Of a stretch of 15,700 nt of DNA, positions 1 through 6,861 are shown piece by piece (position 1 is the first letter of the stretch; each line of letters starts with the position of its first letter). Below the pieces are notes generated by a model that worked only from the letters and a program-made list of their open reading frames with translations, was not told the DNA's origin and did no database searches. The stretch lies in contig VERC01000021.1 in NCBI GenBank assembly GCA_018882825.1, positions 1 to 15,700 on the forward strand. The letters are read 5' to 3'. The translations under genes and the position numbers were made by a program. The DNA comes from Acidimicrobiia bacterium (lineage in GTDB: Bacteria > Actinomycetota > Acidimicrobiia > Acidimicrobiales > Acidimicrobilacustridaceae).

Positions 1-531
1 CACCTCGATCGAGCCGGCGAAGCCATGGATCGAACCCAGTGCGGGGAGGACTCGAGCCACATCGGGCCGCGCCAGGTCGGCTCGGAGGATCATCGCTGGT
101 GACGTGCCGATCCGGACGCTCACGTCGATGGGGGACCTGGGCGCCTTCGGATCGGCCGCCCATCCGCTGAGCGTCACGAGGTTCCTTCCTCCGGCGACCA
201 GATCCAGGAACCCGAAGGGAGGGGAGGGCGTGACCTGCACGGTCCGACAACCGAGCAGCGGGTTCGAGCCCGGGCCCGAGAGGTTGATGGCGTAGACGCA
301 CACCGAGTGTGATCCGGGCGCCGCCGGGATCGACGCAGTGAACCCGTGTCGCGCTCCGGCGACCGGGAAGACCCGGCCCACGTCGGGACGGTTCCCTGCT
401 GCGGTGAGGGCCGTCCCGGCACTGTCGACGTAGACGTGGACCTGTGTGGCCGAGACATCGAGGCTGGGATCGATGGCCCAACCGGAGATGGACACCGATT
501 CCGGCCCTCCGACCACCGCGTCGAGATGGCC
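1..531 (-). repeat. Two tandem GWxxDP extracellular repeat modules inside the SGNH hydrolase gene
   Basis: Module 1 (plus 229-531, residues 316-416) and module 2 (plus 1-213, residues 422 onwards, incomplete) align over G(H/F)LD...GG...V..SGWA.DP...V.V...RPDV.RV.P..G..HGF..SI. They are diverged at sequence level, so this is a protein-domain repeat and not a recent DNA duplication. Similar modules are, to my knowledge, common in secreted actinobacterial proteins. Further copies may lie past the left edge. Confidence 0.75.
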
Positions 532-1476
532 GATCGTGTCCCCGTCGATGAACCGCACGTAGGCCGACATCTGCGCGGCCCAGCGGAGCGCGCCCGGCGA
601 GTAGGTGCTGCACTTCGGGACGATGCCGTCATAGGAGGCCGTGGACGGGCAGAAGTGGCCGAGGTCGGCGGACCGCACGTCGATGAGGCCGTTCCGACAG
701 AGCGGATTGGTCACCTCCCACGATCCGCAGGGCTGGACCTTGGTCCACGAACCCTGTGTCGTGGCGAAGGGGCTGAATCCATCGATGACCCCGACTGCTG
801 CTCCGCGGGCGCGCCACTCGCTGGAGGCCTGCCGGTACACGCCATCGAGGGGGTGTGTCTCCGACCGGAACCCTGACGGGATCTCCCCGATCCTCCACTC
901 GCCGACGGCGGCGGGGGTCATTCCCGTGGGTGCCTGATCCGCGAACCCGTCGGTCTCGGTGTCGATGCCGGTCTCTGCCCACGTCTCGAATCGGCTCCCT
1001 GCGGGCACCCTCTGATCAGATGCTGCTGTCGTCGTCGTCGGTCGCAGTACAGGGGGCGGGGTGACGAGGGCGAGAGGAACGCCGAACGACGAGAGTCGCC
1101 CGGCCACGACGTCGACGTCGGCGCGGTACTTCTCGGCGATCTGTTCCTGCGTCGAGGAACCCTTCATACAGGCAGTGGCGGCGTTCCCGGAGAACGTGGA
1201 GATCACCAACTTCGGTCGCAATGATCGCGCGGCGCTGATCATCCGCTCCTGGTAGTCGCACAGGGCCGTACCGCCCATCGCGTCGACACGGACGTCGTAG
1301 GCATCACCCATCAGGAACACGATGTAGTCGAGCGATTCGAAGGTGAGGGAGTCGCCGTAGACGAGCACGACGGGTTTGACGATCTCACAGCCCGAAAGAC
1401 CCATGCCCATCAGTAGCGCGGCCAACCCGATCGCCATGGATCGGAACAGACGTTTCCGCCTCGGATTGGGGGGCAT
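1..1476 (-). CDS. SGNH/GDSL-family hydrolase lipoprotein with C-terminal GWxxDP repeats (3' end outside window)
   Basis: An open frame of 492 codons runs without a stop from ATG 1476 to the left edge. An in-frame TGA lies directly upstream (1479-1477) and a GGAGAA ribosome site (plus 1481-1486) stands 4 bases before the ATG. Residues 1-30 form a lipoprotein signal (RRKR, hydrophobic stretch, lipobox LSGC with Cys30). YGDSL at 40-44 gives the nucleophile Ser43 of block I. GNAA near residue 98 may be the block III Asn, and DLGH (Asp271, His274) fits the block V Asp-His pair. After the catalytic domain come two copies of a roughly 95-residue extracellular module (from residue 316 and from about 422) with GWAIDP/GWAADP, RPDV, HGF and VCVYAIN signatures. 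Likely an exported, membrane-anchored esterase or acetyl/acyl hydrolase; the substrate cannot be read. The repeats probably bind the cell surface or a polymer. Family call is firm from the GDS and DxxH motifs; specific role unknown. Confidence 0.85.
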   Translation of the reverse strand, partial: MPPNPRRKRLFRSMAIGLAALLMGMGLSGCEIVKPVVLVYGDSLTFESLDYIVFLMGDAYDVRVDAMGGTALCDYQERMISAARSLRPKLVISTFSGNAATACMKGSSTQEQIAEKYRADVDVVAGRLSSFGVPLALVTPPPVLRPTTTTAASDQRVPAGSRFETWAETGIDTETDGFADQAPTGMTPAAVGEWRIGEIPSGFRSETHPLDGVYRQASSEWRARGAAVGVIDGFSPFATTQGSWTKVQPCGSWEVTNPLCRNGLIDVRSADLGHFCPSTASYDGIVPKCSTYSPGALRWAAQMSAYVRFIDGDTIGHLDAVVGGPESVSISGWAIDPSLDVSATQVHVYVDSAGTALTAAGNRPDVGRVFPVAGARHGFTASIPAAPGSHSVCVYAINLSGPGSNPLLGCRTVQVTPSPPFGFLDLVAGGRNLVTLSGWAADPKAPRSPIDVSVRIGTSPAMILRADLARPDVARVLPALGSIHGFAGSIEV

Positions 1477-1676
1477 TCAGTTCTCCGCCGTTGACAACAG
1501 ACTTGATGAGTGGGGCACCCTTGGCTCGAACGAATCCGCCGATCGAGGCGCAGACCCCAACTTCACCCATGACCATAGACGGAAAATCGCGAGCTTCGTA
1601 CGCGGTCGACTCGAATCAGCCACCAGGAACTGCTGACGATCAAAGGTCCATCTTGGGCATCATCGTCGCCGACACT

Positions 1677-1686
1677 TCACATGTGA
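1677..1686. promoter_or_regulatory. 10-bp perfect palindrome TCACATGTGA, possible operator
   Basis: TCACATGTGA equals its own reverse complement and lies about 200 bp upstream of the SGNH hydrolase start, in the gene-free spacer. A repressor or activator site is possible. The palindrome is short and could be chance, and no second copy was seen nearby. Confidence 0.25.
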
Positions 1687-1786
1687 TCGGTCACGCTCAG
1701 GTTCCGGTCAACGGAGCGCAGGGGTGGGCGACGGCTCGCTCGGCTGTACGGTCCGGCGATCGGCCGTCGCTGCCCGTCCTCCCGAC

Positions 1787-1824
1787 CGATCGACCTGCCG
1801 GCCCACTCGCCGACCTGTCGATCG
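1787..1824 (-). terminator. Possible terminator hairpin after the aldolase operon
   Basis: CGATCGAC (1787-1794) and GTCGATCG (1817-1824) form an 8-bp stem; an inner CGGC/GCCG pair (1799-1802, 1809-1812) can extend it across a 4x4 internal loop. It begins one base after the stop codon of the Ltp2-like gene. There is no clear T-run after it, so this is a weak or non-canonical terminator at best. Confidence 0.35.
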
Positions 1825-1825
1825 A

Positions 1826-2986
1826 TCAGCGCGAGAGGATCAACCCACTGGTGGGGACGCCGGTGCCAGCGGTGACCAGCGCGTGTTCGACGTCGTCGAC
1901 CTGGTTGACCGAGGTGCCACGGATCTGGCGCACCACCTCGGCGATGCCGTTCATGCCGTGGATGTAGGCCTCACCGAGGAGGCCGCCGCTCGTGTTGATG
2001 GGCAGGTCGCCGCCCACCGACAGCCGCTCGATGGTGGCGAAGTCCTTGGCCTCACCTCGCCCGCAGAACCCGAGTTCCTCCAGTTGCACGAGCACGAACG
2101 GGGTGAAGTGGTCGTAGAGGAAGGCGGTGTCGATGTCGGTCGGCGACAACCCCGACTGCTGCCACAGTTGACGTCCGACCAGGCCGATCTCGGGCAACCC
2201 GGTGACGGTGTCGCGGTAGTAACTCGTCATCATCTCGCCCTCGCCGGTCGCACCCTGCGCGGCGGCGGTGACGATCGCCGGTCGCTGGGGCAGGTCCCGG
2301 GCCCGTTCCACCGACGTCAGCACCAATGCCACGCCGCCATCGCTCTCCTGGCAGCAGTCGAGCAGGCGCAGCACCGGTTCCACCACCCACGGTGAGGCCT
2401 GATGATCGGCCAGCGTGATCGGTCGCTCGTAGAACCAGGCGTTCGGATTGGTGGCGGCGTGGCGACGATCCACGACGGCGATCCGCCCGAAGTCCTCATT
2501 GGTCACCCCGTACTCGTGCATGTAGCGACGAGCGTGCAGCGACACCCACGAGCCGGGGGTCAGCAGACCGAACGGTGCGTACCACGACAACCACAACGGC
2601 ATGGTCGACATCGAACCGCCGATGTTGCCGAAGCGCAGTCCCGAGCGTTCGTTGAAGGCCCGGTAGATGACCACGACCTCGGCCGCTCCGCTCACCACGG
2701 CCATCGCTGCGTGCTGCACGGTGGCCGCCGCCGCACCACCGCCATAGGTGATGCGGCTGAACATGGTGATCTCGTCGAAGCCGAGGTTGCGACCCAGTTC
2801 GAGTTCCTCGGTGGTGTCCTGGGAGAAGGTGACCAGTCCGTCCACGTCGGCCGGGGTGAGACCGGCATCATCGAGGGCGGCCCGCACCGCCTCGCACGCC
2901 AGTTGCAGTTCGGTGCGACCGGACTCCTTGGAGAACTCCGTCTGGCCGATGCCGACGATGGCGGTGCGACCGCTCAAGGCACTCAT
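1826..2986 (-). CDS. Ltp2-like thiolase-superfamily aldolase (lipid-transfer protein)
   Basis: A 386-residue thiolase-fold protein starting MSALSGRTAIVGIGQTEF. At the position of the nucleophilic Cys of true thiolases the sequence reads ITYGGGAAAATVQHA, with no Cys. The C-terminal part has LYDHFTP, GFCGRGEA, NTSGG, GEAYIHGMNG and RQIRG, typical of the Ltp2/SCP-x-like branch rather than degradative thiolases. Tyr291 (LYDHF) and Tyr341 (AYIHG) are candidates for the catalytic tyrosines used by Ltp2 in place of thiolase chemistry. In Mycobacterium and Thermomonospora, Ltp2 with the DUF35 domain of ChsH2 cleaves a beta-hydroxyacyl-CoA steroid side chain by retro-aldol reaction. Here it is the last gene of the operon and its ATG overlaps the preceding TGA (ATGA, 2983-2986). 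The family assignment is strong; a steroid substrate is inferred and another branched acyl-CoA is possible. Confidence 0.88.
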   Translation of the reverse strand: MSALSGRTAIVGIGQTEFSKESGRTELQLACEAVRAALDDAGLTPADVDGLVTFSQDTTEELELGRNLGFDEITMFSRITYGGGAAAATVQHAAMAVVSGAAEVVVIYRAFNERSGLRFGNIGGSMSTMPLWLSWYAPFGLLTPGSWVSLHARRYMHEYGVTNEDFGRIAVVDRRHAATNPNAWFYERPITLADHQASPWVVEPVLRLLDCCQESDGGVALVLTSVERARDLPQRPAIVTAAAQGATGEGEMMTSYYRDTVTGLPEIGLVGRQLWQQSGLSPTDIDTAFLYDHFTPFVLVQLEELGFCGRGEAKDFATIERLSVGGDLPINTSGGLLGEAYIHGMNGIAEVVRQIRGTSVNQVDDVEHALVTAGTGVPTSGLILSR

Positions 2987-3390
2987 GCCGGCAGCGCCAC
3001 GATCGCCGTGCCCGTGGCGTGGTCGCCCATCTCGTTGGCGGCCCGCAGGTCGATGTGCACCAGTTGCTCGTCACCCGACGGCTCGACGTCCGTGACGCGG
3101 CCCGTGAACCGGAGCGTCGAACCCGGGTGCACCGGCACACCGAGGCGGATCGACAGCGACCGCACCAGCGAGTCGGGTCCTCCCCAGTCCGAGAGGTACC
3201 GGCCGCAGTAGGCGTTGGTCGACAGGATGTTCATGAAGATGTCGGCTGCACCCTGCTGCTGGGCGTAGTCGCGGTCGTGGTGGACGGGCATGAAGTCGCG
3301 GGTGGCGATGGCGCCGGCCACGATGCGGGTGGCCGTCATCTCCAACGCCAGTTCGGGCAGCTCATCGCCCACCTTCGGTGTCGGGGTCAT
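2983..3390 (-). CDS. MaoC-like enoyl-CoA hydratase subunit (ChsH1-like), catalytic type
   Basis: A 135-residue single hot-dog protein. The start is ATG 3390, overlapping the DUF35 gene stop (ATGA, 3387-3390); a longer open frame reaching 3849 in this frame is antagonised by the DUF35 gene on the same strand. RDFMPVHHD carries the D-x4-H pair of MaoC/PhaJ hydratases (Asp32, His37), with Met in place of the usual Asn. Length and position match ChsH1, which pairs with the MaoC domain of ChsH2 to hydrate a steroid side-chain enoyl-CoA. The neighbour at 3791-4345 lacks the His, so this is the likely catalytic subunit of a heteromer. Its product would be the substrate of the Ltp2-like aldolase encoded next. 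Confidence 0.85.
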   Translation of the reverse strand: MTPTPKVGDELPELALEMTATRIVAGAIATRDFMPVHHDRDYAQQQGAADIFMNILSTNAYCGRYLSDWGGPDSLVRSLSIRLGVPVHPGSTLRFTGRVTDVEPSGDEQLVHIDLRAANEMGDHATGTAIVALPA

Positions 3391-3794
3391 GCCTGCTCCC
3401 TCGGTCGGAACTGGTGGAGGACGAGATCGCCGTCGAATTCGGCGAAGCACACCTCGACGGGCATGTCGATCCGGGCGTCGGCCGGTTCGATGCCGACGAG
3501 GTTGCTCACCAGCCGGACGCCTTCGGCGAGGTCGACCAGCGCCACGATGTACGGATAGTCGAGGAAGGGGAACTGTGGGTGCAGCGGCATCACGAAACTG
3601 TGCAGGGTTCCCCGTCCGCTGGAGTCGACCGTGTCCCATTCGAGCGAGTTGCAGGAGGGACACATCGGGCGAGGCGGGTGGCGGAGTTCGCCACAGGACA
3701 CGCAGCGTTGGATGCGCACGACGTGCTCGCGCAGACCGTCCCAGAAGAATGCGGTGTCGGGCGAGATCGTGGGGCGAAGGGGAGTGGCCATCAC
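3387..3794 (-). CDS. DUF35 OB-fold / zinc-ribbon acyl-CoA-binding partner protein
   Basis: A 135-residue protein with an N-terminal helix (residues 12-25), a rubredoxin-like zinc ribbon (CVSC at 31-34, CPSC at 45-48) and a C-terminal OB fold: the standard DUF35 layout. DUF35 proteins bind to thiolase-fold enzymes and help hold the acyl-CoA; the DUF35 domain of ChsH2 is required for Ltp2 activity. Here it is a free-standing gene between two MaoC genes, corresponding to the C-terminal domain of ChsH2. The start may be GTG 3794 (4-base overlap with the previous stop) or ATG 3791 (1-base overlap); both imply translational coupling. Family confidence is high; partnership with the Ltp2-like protein is inferred from the operon. 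Confidence 0.88.
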   Translation of the reverse strand: MMATPLRPTISPDTAFFWDGLREHVVRIQRCVSCGELRHPPRPMCPSCNSLEWDTVDSSGRGTLHSFVMPLHPQFPFLDYPYIVALVDLAEGVRLVSNLVGIEPADARIDMPVEVCFAEFDGDLVLHQFRPREQA

Positions 3795-4345
3795 GCGCTC
3801 CCGGGGGCGAACTTGAGGATCCGGAAGCGCTGCCGACCCACGACCTCACCGGCCTCGTCGGTGTAGGTGGTGAGCCAGGTGCAGAAGTGACCGGGTCCGA
3901 GTCGGGTCGCCTTCTCCTCGGAGATGCTCTCGACGATGTTGGTGGCGCTGATGCGTTCGCCGAGTCGCAGGTGCCGCTCGATCTCGAACTCCGAGCCCAC
4001 GGCCAACGTGCCGGTGAAGCCGCGTCGTTCGAACACGGTCATGATGCTGTCGCCCTCGGACTCGGTGGGAGCCCCGCCCCGCTCGGCGATGCCGGTGATG
4101 ACCGGGGAGGGCATCGTCCACGTCTGGAGCATCATCGGTGGGGCCACGATGGCGCCGAACCTCGACCGGGCGGCCGCCTCCGGATCGGTGTACACGGGGT
4201 TGGCGTCCTCGAAGGCGGCGGCCCAGTGGCGGATCATCGGCTGGTTCACCGGATCCGGCCCCTCACTGAACCCCGAACCCCCGGGCGGTCGGCCGATGAG
4301 GGCGTCGAGTTCGGCACGGAACGCGTCGGCGTCTGCGGATTCCAT
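3791..4345 (-). CDS. MaoC-like dehydratase-family protein (ChsH2 N-domain-like), lacking catalytic His
   Basis: A 184-residue hot-dog protein of the MaoC N-terminal type. The motif region reads FEDANPVYTDP: Asp47 is kept but the catalytic His of the D-x4-H pair is Tyr52. APPMMLQTW and a C-terminal RFRILKF are typical of the family. It is first in the leftward operon and starts at ATG 4345, with an AGGA element about 9 bases upstream. Followed at once by the DUF35 gene, it looks like the N-terminal half of ChsH2 as a separate protein, and would form the non-catalytic half of a hydratase heteromer with the protein at 2983-3390. A different hydratase with unusual chemistry cannot be excluded. 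Confidence 0.82.
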   Translation of the reverse strand: MESADADAFRAELDALIGRPPGGSGFSEGPDPVNQPMIRHWAAAFEDANPVYTDPEAAARSRFGAIVAPPMMLQTWTMPSPVITGIAERGGAPTESEGDSIMTVFERRGFTGTLAVGSEFEIERHLRLGERISATNIVESISEEKATRLGPGHFCTWLTTYTDEAGEVVGRQRFRILKFAPGSA

Positions 4346-4423
4346 GGGAGGGTCCTACCACACCGACCCTCGAGCCGGCGTCGGCCCGGCTCGACAGCAG
4401 GTCGTTGAAAGTACGGTCTGGTG
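4346..4423. promoter_or_regulatory. Divergent promoter region with central inverted repeat
   Basis: A 78-base gap separates the start of the leftward hydratase/aldolase operon from the rightward CoA-transferase gene, so both promoters must lie here or in the adjoining coding sequence. A 9-bp perfect inverted repeat, TCGAGCCGG (4370-4378) and CCGGCTCGA (4386-4394) with a 7-base spacer, sits at its centre, about 37 and 42 bases from the two start codons. That suits an operator for a dimeric regulator controlling both sides. It could also fold as an RNA hairpin. No clear -10/-35 pair was seen. Confidence 0.5.
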
Positions 4424-6838
4424 ATGGCGAGAACAGTGTCCGACGAGAACGCCGGTCCGCTGGCCGACGTGCGCGTACTCGAGTGCGGACAGGGTGTGGC
4501 CGTCGGTCAACTGGGCAAGTTGTTCGTCGACGCGGGGGCCGACGTCATCAAGGTCGAACCGGTCGGGGGCGACCGCCTGCGTCGTGTGGCGGCGACCGTC
4601 GAGGTGCCCGAAGGCGAGGACGGCGCACTGTTCCGGTTCCTCGGAGCGGGGAAACGGTCGATCATCGGGAGGCTCGATGACGAGCGCGTCACTTCGCTGC
4701 TGCCCGGCGTCGACGTGGTGATCGAGGACGGTGATCCCGACCTCGACATCGACGCCTTGCGCGCCGCCCATCCACGCGTGGTCGTGGTGTCGATCTCGCC
4801 CTATGGGCGCAGCGGACCGTGGGCCGGACGACCGGCCACCGACCTCACCCTCCAGGCCGAGTCGGGCGGACTCCAGTTCCGTGGTCCCACCGATCGACCG
4901 CCCATCCAGGCCGGCGGTCTCATCACCGAGTTCCTCGGCGCGCTGTTCGCCGCTGCGCCCACCCTCGCCGCGGTGCTCGAGGTGCAGGCCGGTGGCGACG
5001 GAACCCATCTCGACGTCTCGATCCACGACGTGATGGCCCTGGCGGGCTCGAATCATCTCGATCTCGTGCATCAACTCGCCGGAAGTCCGGAGGTCGGTCC
5101 GCCGGTCCGCACCCTCGACACTCCCGGCATCGAACGGGCCGCCGACGGTCTGGTGGCGTTCAACACCAACGCCGGCCACATGATGCAGATGTTCCTGCTC
5201 ATGATCGGACATCCCGACCTCATGGACGACCCGGTGTACCTCAGTCTCAACGAGCGACTGGCCATGGGGCCGACGTGGCAGTCGATGATCGACACGTGGA
5301 CCACGGCCCACACCGTCGACGAGATCGTGCAGTCGGCGGTGGAACTCCGCGTGCCGGTGGCGCCCTGTCATGACGGCGCCTCGATCGTCACCGACGAGCA
5401 ACTGGTGGCTCGCGAGGCCTTCGTCACCGGTGCCGACGGGTTCGTGCGCCCCCGCCCGCCCTACCGACTCGATGGTCGTCGGCTGGAGCCGGCCGACGAG
5501 GTGCCCCGACCCGGTGCGCACGACGCCGAGGTCGGACCCTCCACGTGGTCGGCACGGTCGACGTCGGCGAGTGGGTCCATGGATGACTTGTCCGCGGTTC
5601 GGTCGATGCCGAACGGTCGACCGCTCGAGGGTCTGCTCGTGGTCGATCTCACCTCCTGGTGGGTGGGGACACTCACGACCCAGTTCCTCGGCCGACTGGG
5701 TGCCGACGTCGTGCACGTCGAGGGCCCCGGTCGACCGGACGGCATGCGCCTCACCGGCAAGATGTTCGCCCGGACCGAGGCGTGGTGGGAGTACGGCCAC
5801 ATGTTCGCCGCCGTCGACACCGATCGACGGGCCATCGCCGTCGATCTGGCCAGCGAGGACGGACGCGAGGTGCTGTGGCGACTCATCGAACGCGCCGACT
5901 TCCTCGTCGAGAACTTCGCGCCGCGCGTCGCCGAGTCGTGGGGACTGACCCACGAGGCGGTGCTGGCCCGCAACCCGGGCATCGTCTACCTGCGCATGCC
6001 GGCCTTCGGGCTGGACGGCCCGTGGCGCGACCGACCGGCATTCGCCCAGACCATCGAGCCGATGTCGACGATGTCGTCCATCACCGGTTACCCCGATGGC
6101 AAGCCGGTGTCGAAGGGAGGCCTGCCCGACCCGGTCGGTGGCTCCACGGGCGCGTGGGCAGCGATGGTGGCCCACGCCGAGCGCCTGCGCACCGGTCGTG
6201 GAGTGGCGGTGGAGTCGGTGATGTTGGAGGCGGCGGTGAACGTGTCCGCTCAGCCGGCACTGGAGTTCCTGGCCCACGGAACGACGATGGGCCGTCATGG
6301 CAATCGTTCGTCGCACGCCGCGCCCCAGGGTGTCTACCCGTCGGTGGCCGATGGTGAGTGGGTGGCGGTGAGTGTCGTGGACGACGCGCAATGGCGGTCG
6401 CTGGCCGGACTGATCGGTGGTGACGCACTGGCCGCCGATCCTCGATTCGCCACTCACGGCGATCGGTTCGCCGCCCACGACGAGCTCGACGCTCTGCTCG
6501 CGGCGTGGACGGTGTCGCGTCGCGCCGACGCCGCGGCGGACGAACTGGTGGCCGCCGGAGTGCCCGCCGGATCATGCCGGGATCCCCGGACGTTGCGGCG
6601 ACACCCCCAGTACGTCGGGCGCGGTGTGTTCGAGACGGTCGACCATCCGGTGCTCGGGGCCATCGAGGTGCCCGGTCAGCCCTATCGCCAACCCGGGATG
6701 GAGACGTGGATCACCCGGCCGGCCCCGACCTTCGGCCAGCACAACACCGAAGTGCTGCGCGAAGCGGGGTTCACCCCTGAGGAGATCGCCGGGCTGGAGG
6801 CCGCGGGCGTCATCGCCGATCGCCCCCGCGACCTCTGA
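4424..6838 (+). CDS. Tandem-fused CaiB/BaiF (class III) CoA-transferase
   Basis: An 804-residue protein with two CaiB/BaiF domains: residues 1 to about 375 and 400-804, joined by a variable linker. Each begins with the family pattern (DVRVLECGQGVAVGQLGKLF; LLVVDLTSWWVGTLTTQFLG). Class III CoA-transferases move CoA between carboxylic acids through a catalytic Asp-CoA intermediate. In the second half this is Asp569 (LPDPVGGSTG). In the first half the aligned place is Thr168, next to Glu169 (LITEFLGALF), so the N-terminal half is probably structural. The two halves are only distantly alike, so the fusion is old. ATG 4424 is chosen; GTG 4421 is directly before it. No strong ribosome site is seen, so leaderless translation is possible. 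Divergent to the hydratase/aldolase operon, it may activate the acid degraded there; the substrate is unknown. Confidence 0.88.
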   Translation: MARTVSDENAGPLADVRVLECGQGVAVGQLGKLFVDAGADVIKVEPVGGDRLRRVAATVEVPEGEDGALFRFLGAGKRSIIGRLDDERVTSLLPGVDVVIEDGDPDLDIDALRAAHPRVVVVSISPYGRSGPWAGRPATDLTLQAESGGLQFRGPTDRPPIQAGGLITEFLGALFAAAPTLAAVLEVQAGGDGTHLDVSIHDVMALAGSNHLDLVHQLAGSPEVGPPVRTLDTPGIERAADGLVAFNTNAGHMMQMFLLMIGHPDLMDDPVYLSLNERLAMGPTWQSMIDTWTTAHTVDEIVQSAVELRVPVAPCHDGASIVTDEQLVAREAFVTGADGFVRPRPPYRLDGRRLEPADEVPRPGAHDAEVGPSTWSARSTSASGSMDDLSAVRSMPNGRPLEGLLVVDLTSWWVGTLTTQFLGRLGADVVHVEGPGRPDGMRLTGKMFARTEAWWEYGHMFAAVDTDRRAIAVDLASEDGREVLWRLIERADFLVENFAPRVAESWGLTHEAVLARNPGIVYLRMPAFGLDGPWRDRPAFAQTIEPMSTMSSITGYPDGKPVSKGGLPDPVGGSTGAWAAMVAHAERLRTGRGVAVESVMLEAAVNVSAQPALEFLAHGTTMGRHGNRSSHAAPQGVYPSVADGEWVAVSVVDDAQWRSLAGLIGGDALAADPRFATHGDRFAAHDELDALLAAWTVSRRADAAADELVAAGVPAGSCRDPRTLRRHPQYVGRGVFETVDHPVLGAIEVPGQPYRQPGMETWITRPAPTFGQHNTEVLREAGFTPEEIAGLEAAGVIADRPRDL

Positions 6839-6843
6839 ATCAC

Positions 6844-6858
6844 CGGCCGTGCGGGCCG
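6844..6858. terminator. Small hairpin between convergent genes
   Basis: CGGCC (6844-6848), loop GTGCG, GGCCG (6854-6858) lies in the 23-base gap between the stop codons of the CoA-transferase gene (6838) and the antiporter gene (6862). It could serve as a bidirectional terminator. The stem is only 5 bp and lacks a T-run. Confidence 0.3.
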
Positions 6859-6861
6859 AGT

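Larger units (their letters stand above)
1477..1825. other. Gene-free spacer between the SGNH hydrolase gene and the end of the aldolase operon
   Basis: About 350 bases without a convincing gene. It must hold the promoter of the SGNH hydrolase gene and the end of the leftward four-gene operon. It contains a 10-bp perfect palindrome (1677-1686) and an inverted repeat next to the aldolase stop codon (1787-1824). A minus-strand TATGGT hexamer around 1573-1578 is a possible -10 box for the hydrolase gene, but no good -35 pairs with it. Open frames crossing the spacer have no ribosome site and run into genes on the opposite strand. Confidence 0.5.

Noticed and set aside
1491..1967. TTGACA at 1491-1496 on plus as a promoter for a 158-codon plus-strand ORF
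   Set aside because: No -10 box 16-18 bases on, and the ORF enters the aldolase gene on the opposite strand; its composition is not protein-like.
2402..4408. Long plus-strand open frames (2402-3211, 3290-4408) opposite the hydratase/aldolase operon
   Set aside because: No recognisable domains and Arg/Gly/His-rich composition; the minus strand carries four coupled genes with clear motifs.
4355..6478. A 707-codon open frame on the minus strand opposite the CoA-transferase gene
   Set aside because: Rich in His, Arg, Gly and Asp with no domain pattern; it mirrors codon bias of the plus-strand CaiB/BaiF gene, whose motifs are clear.
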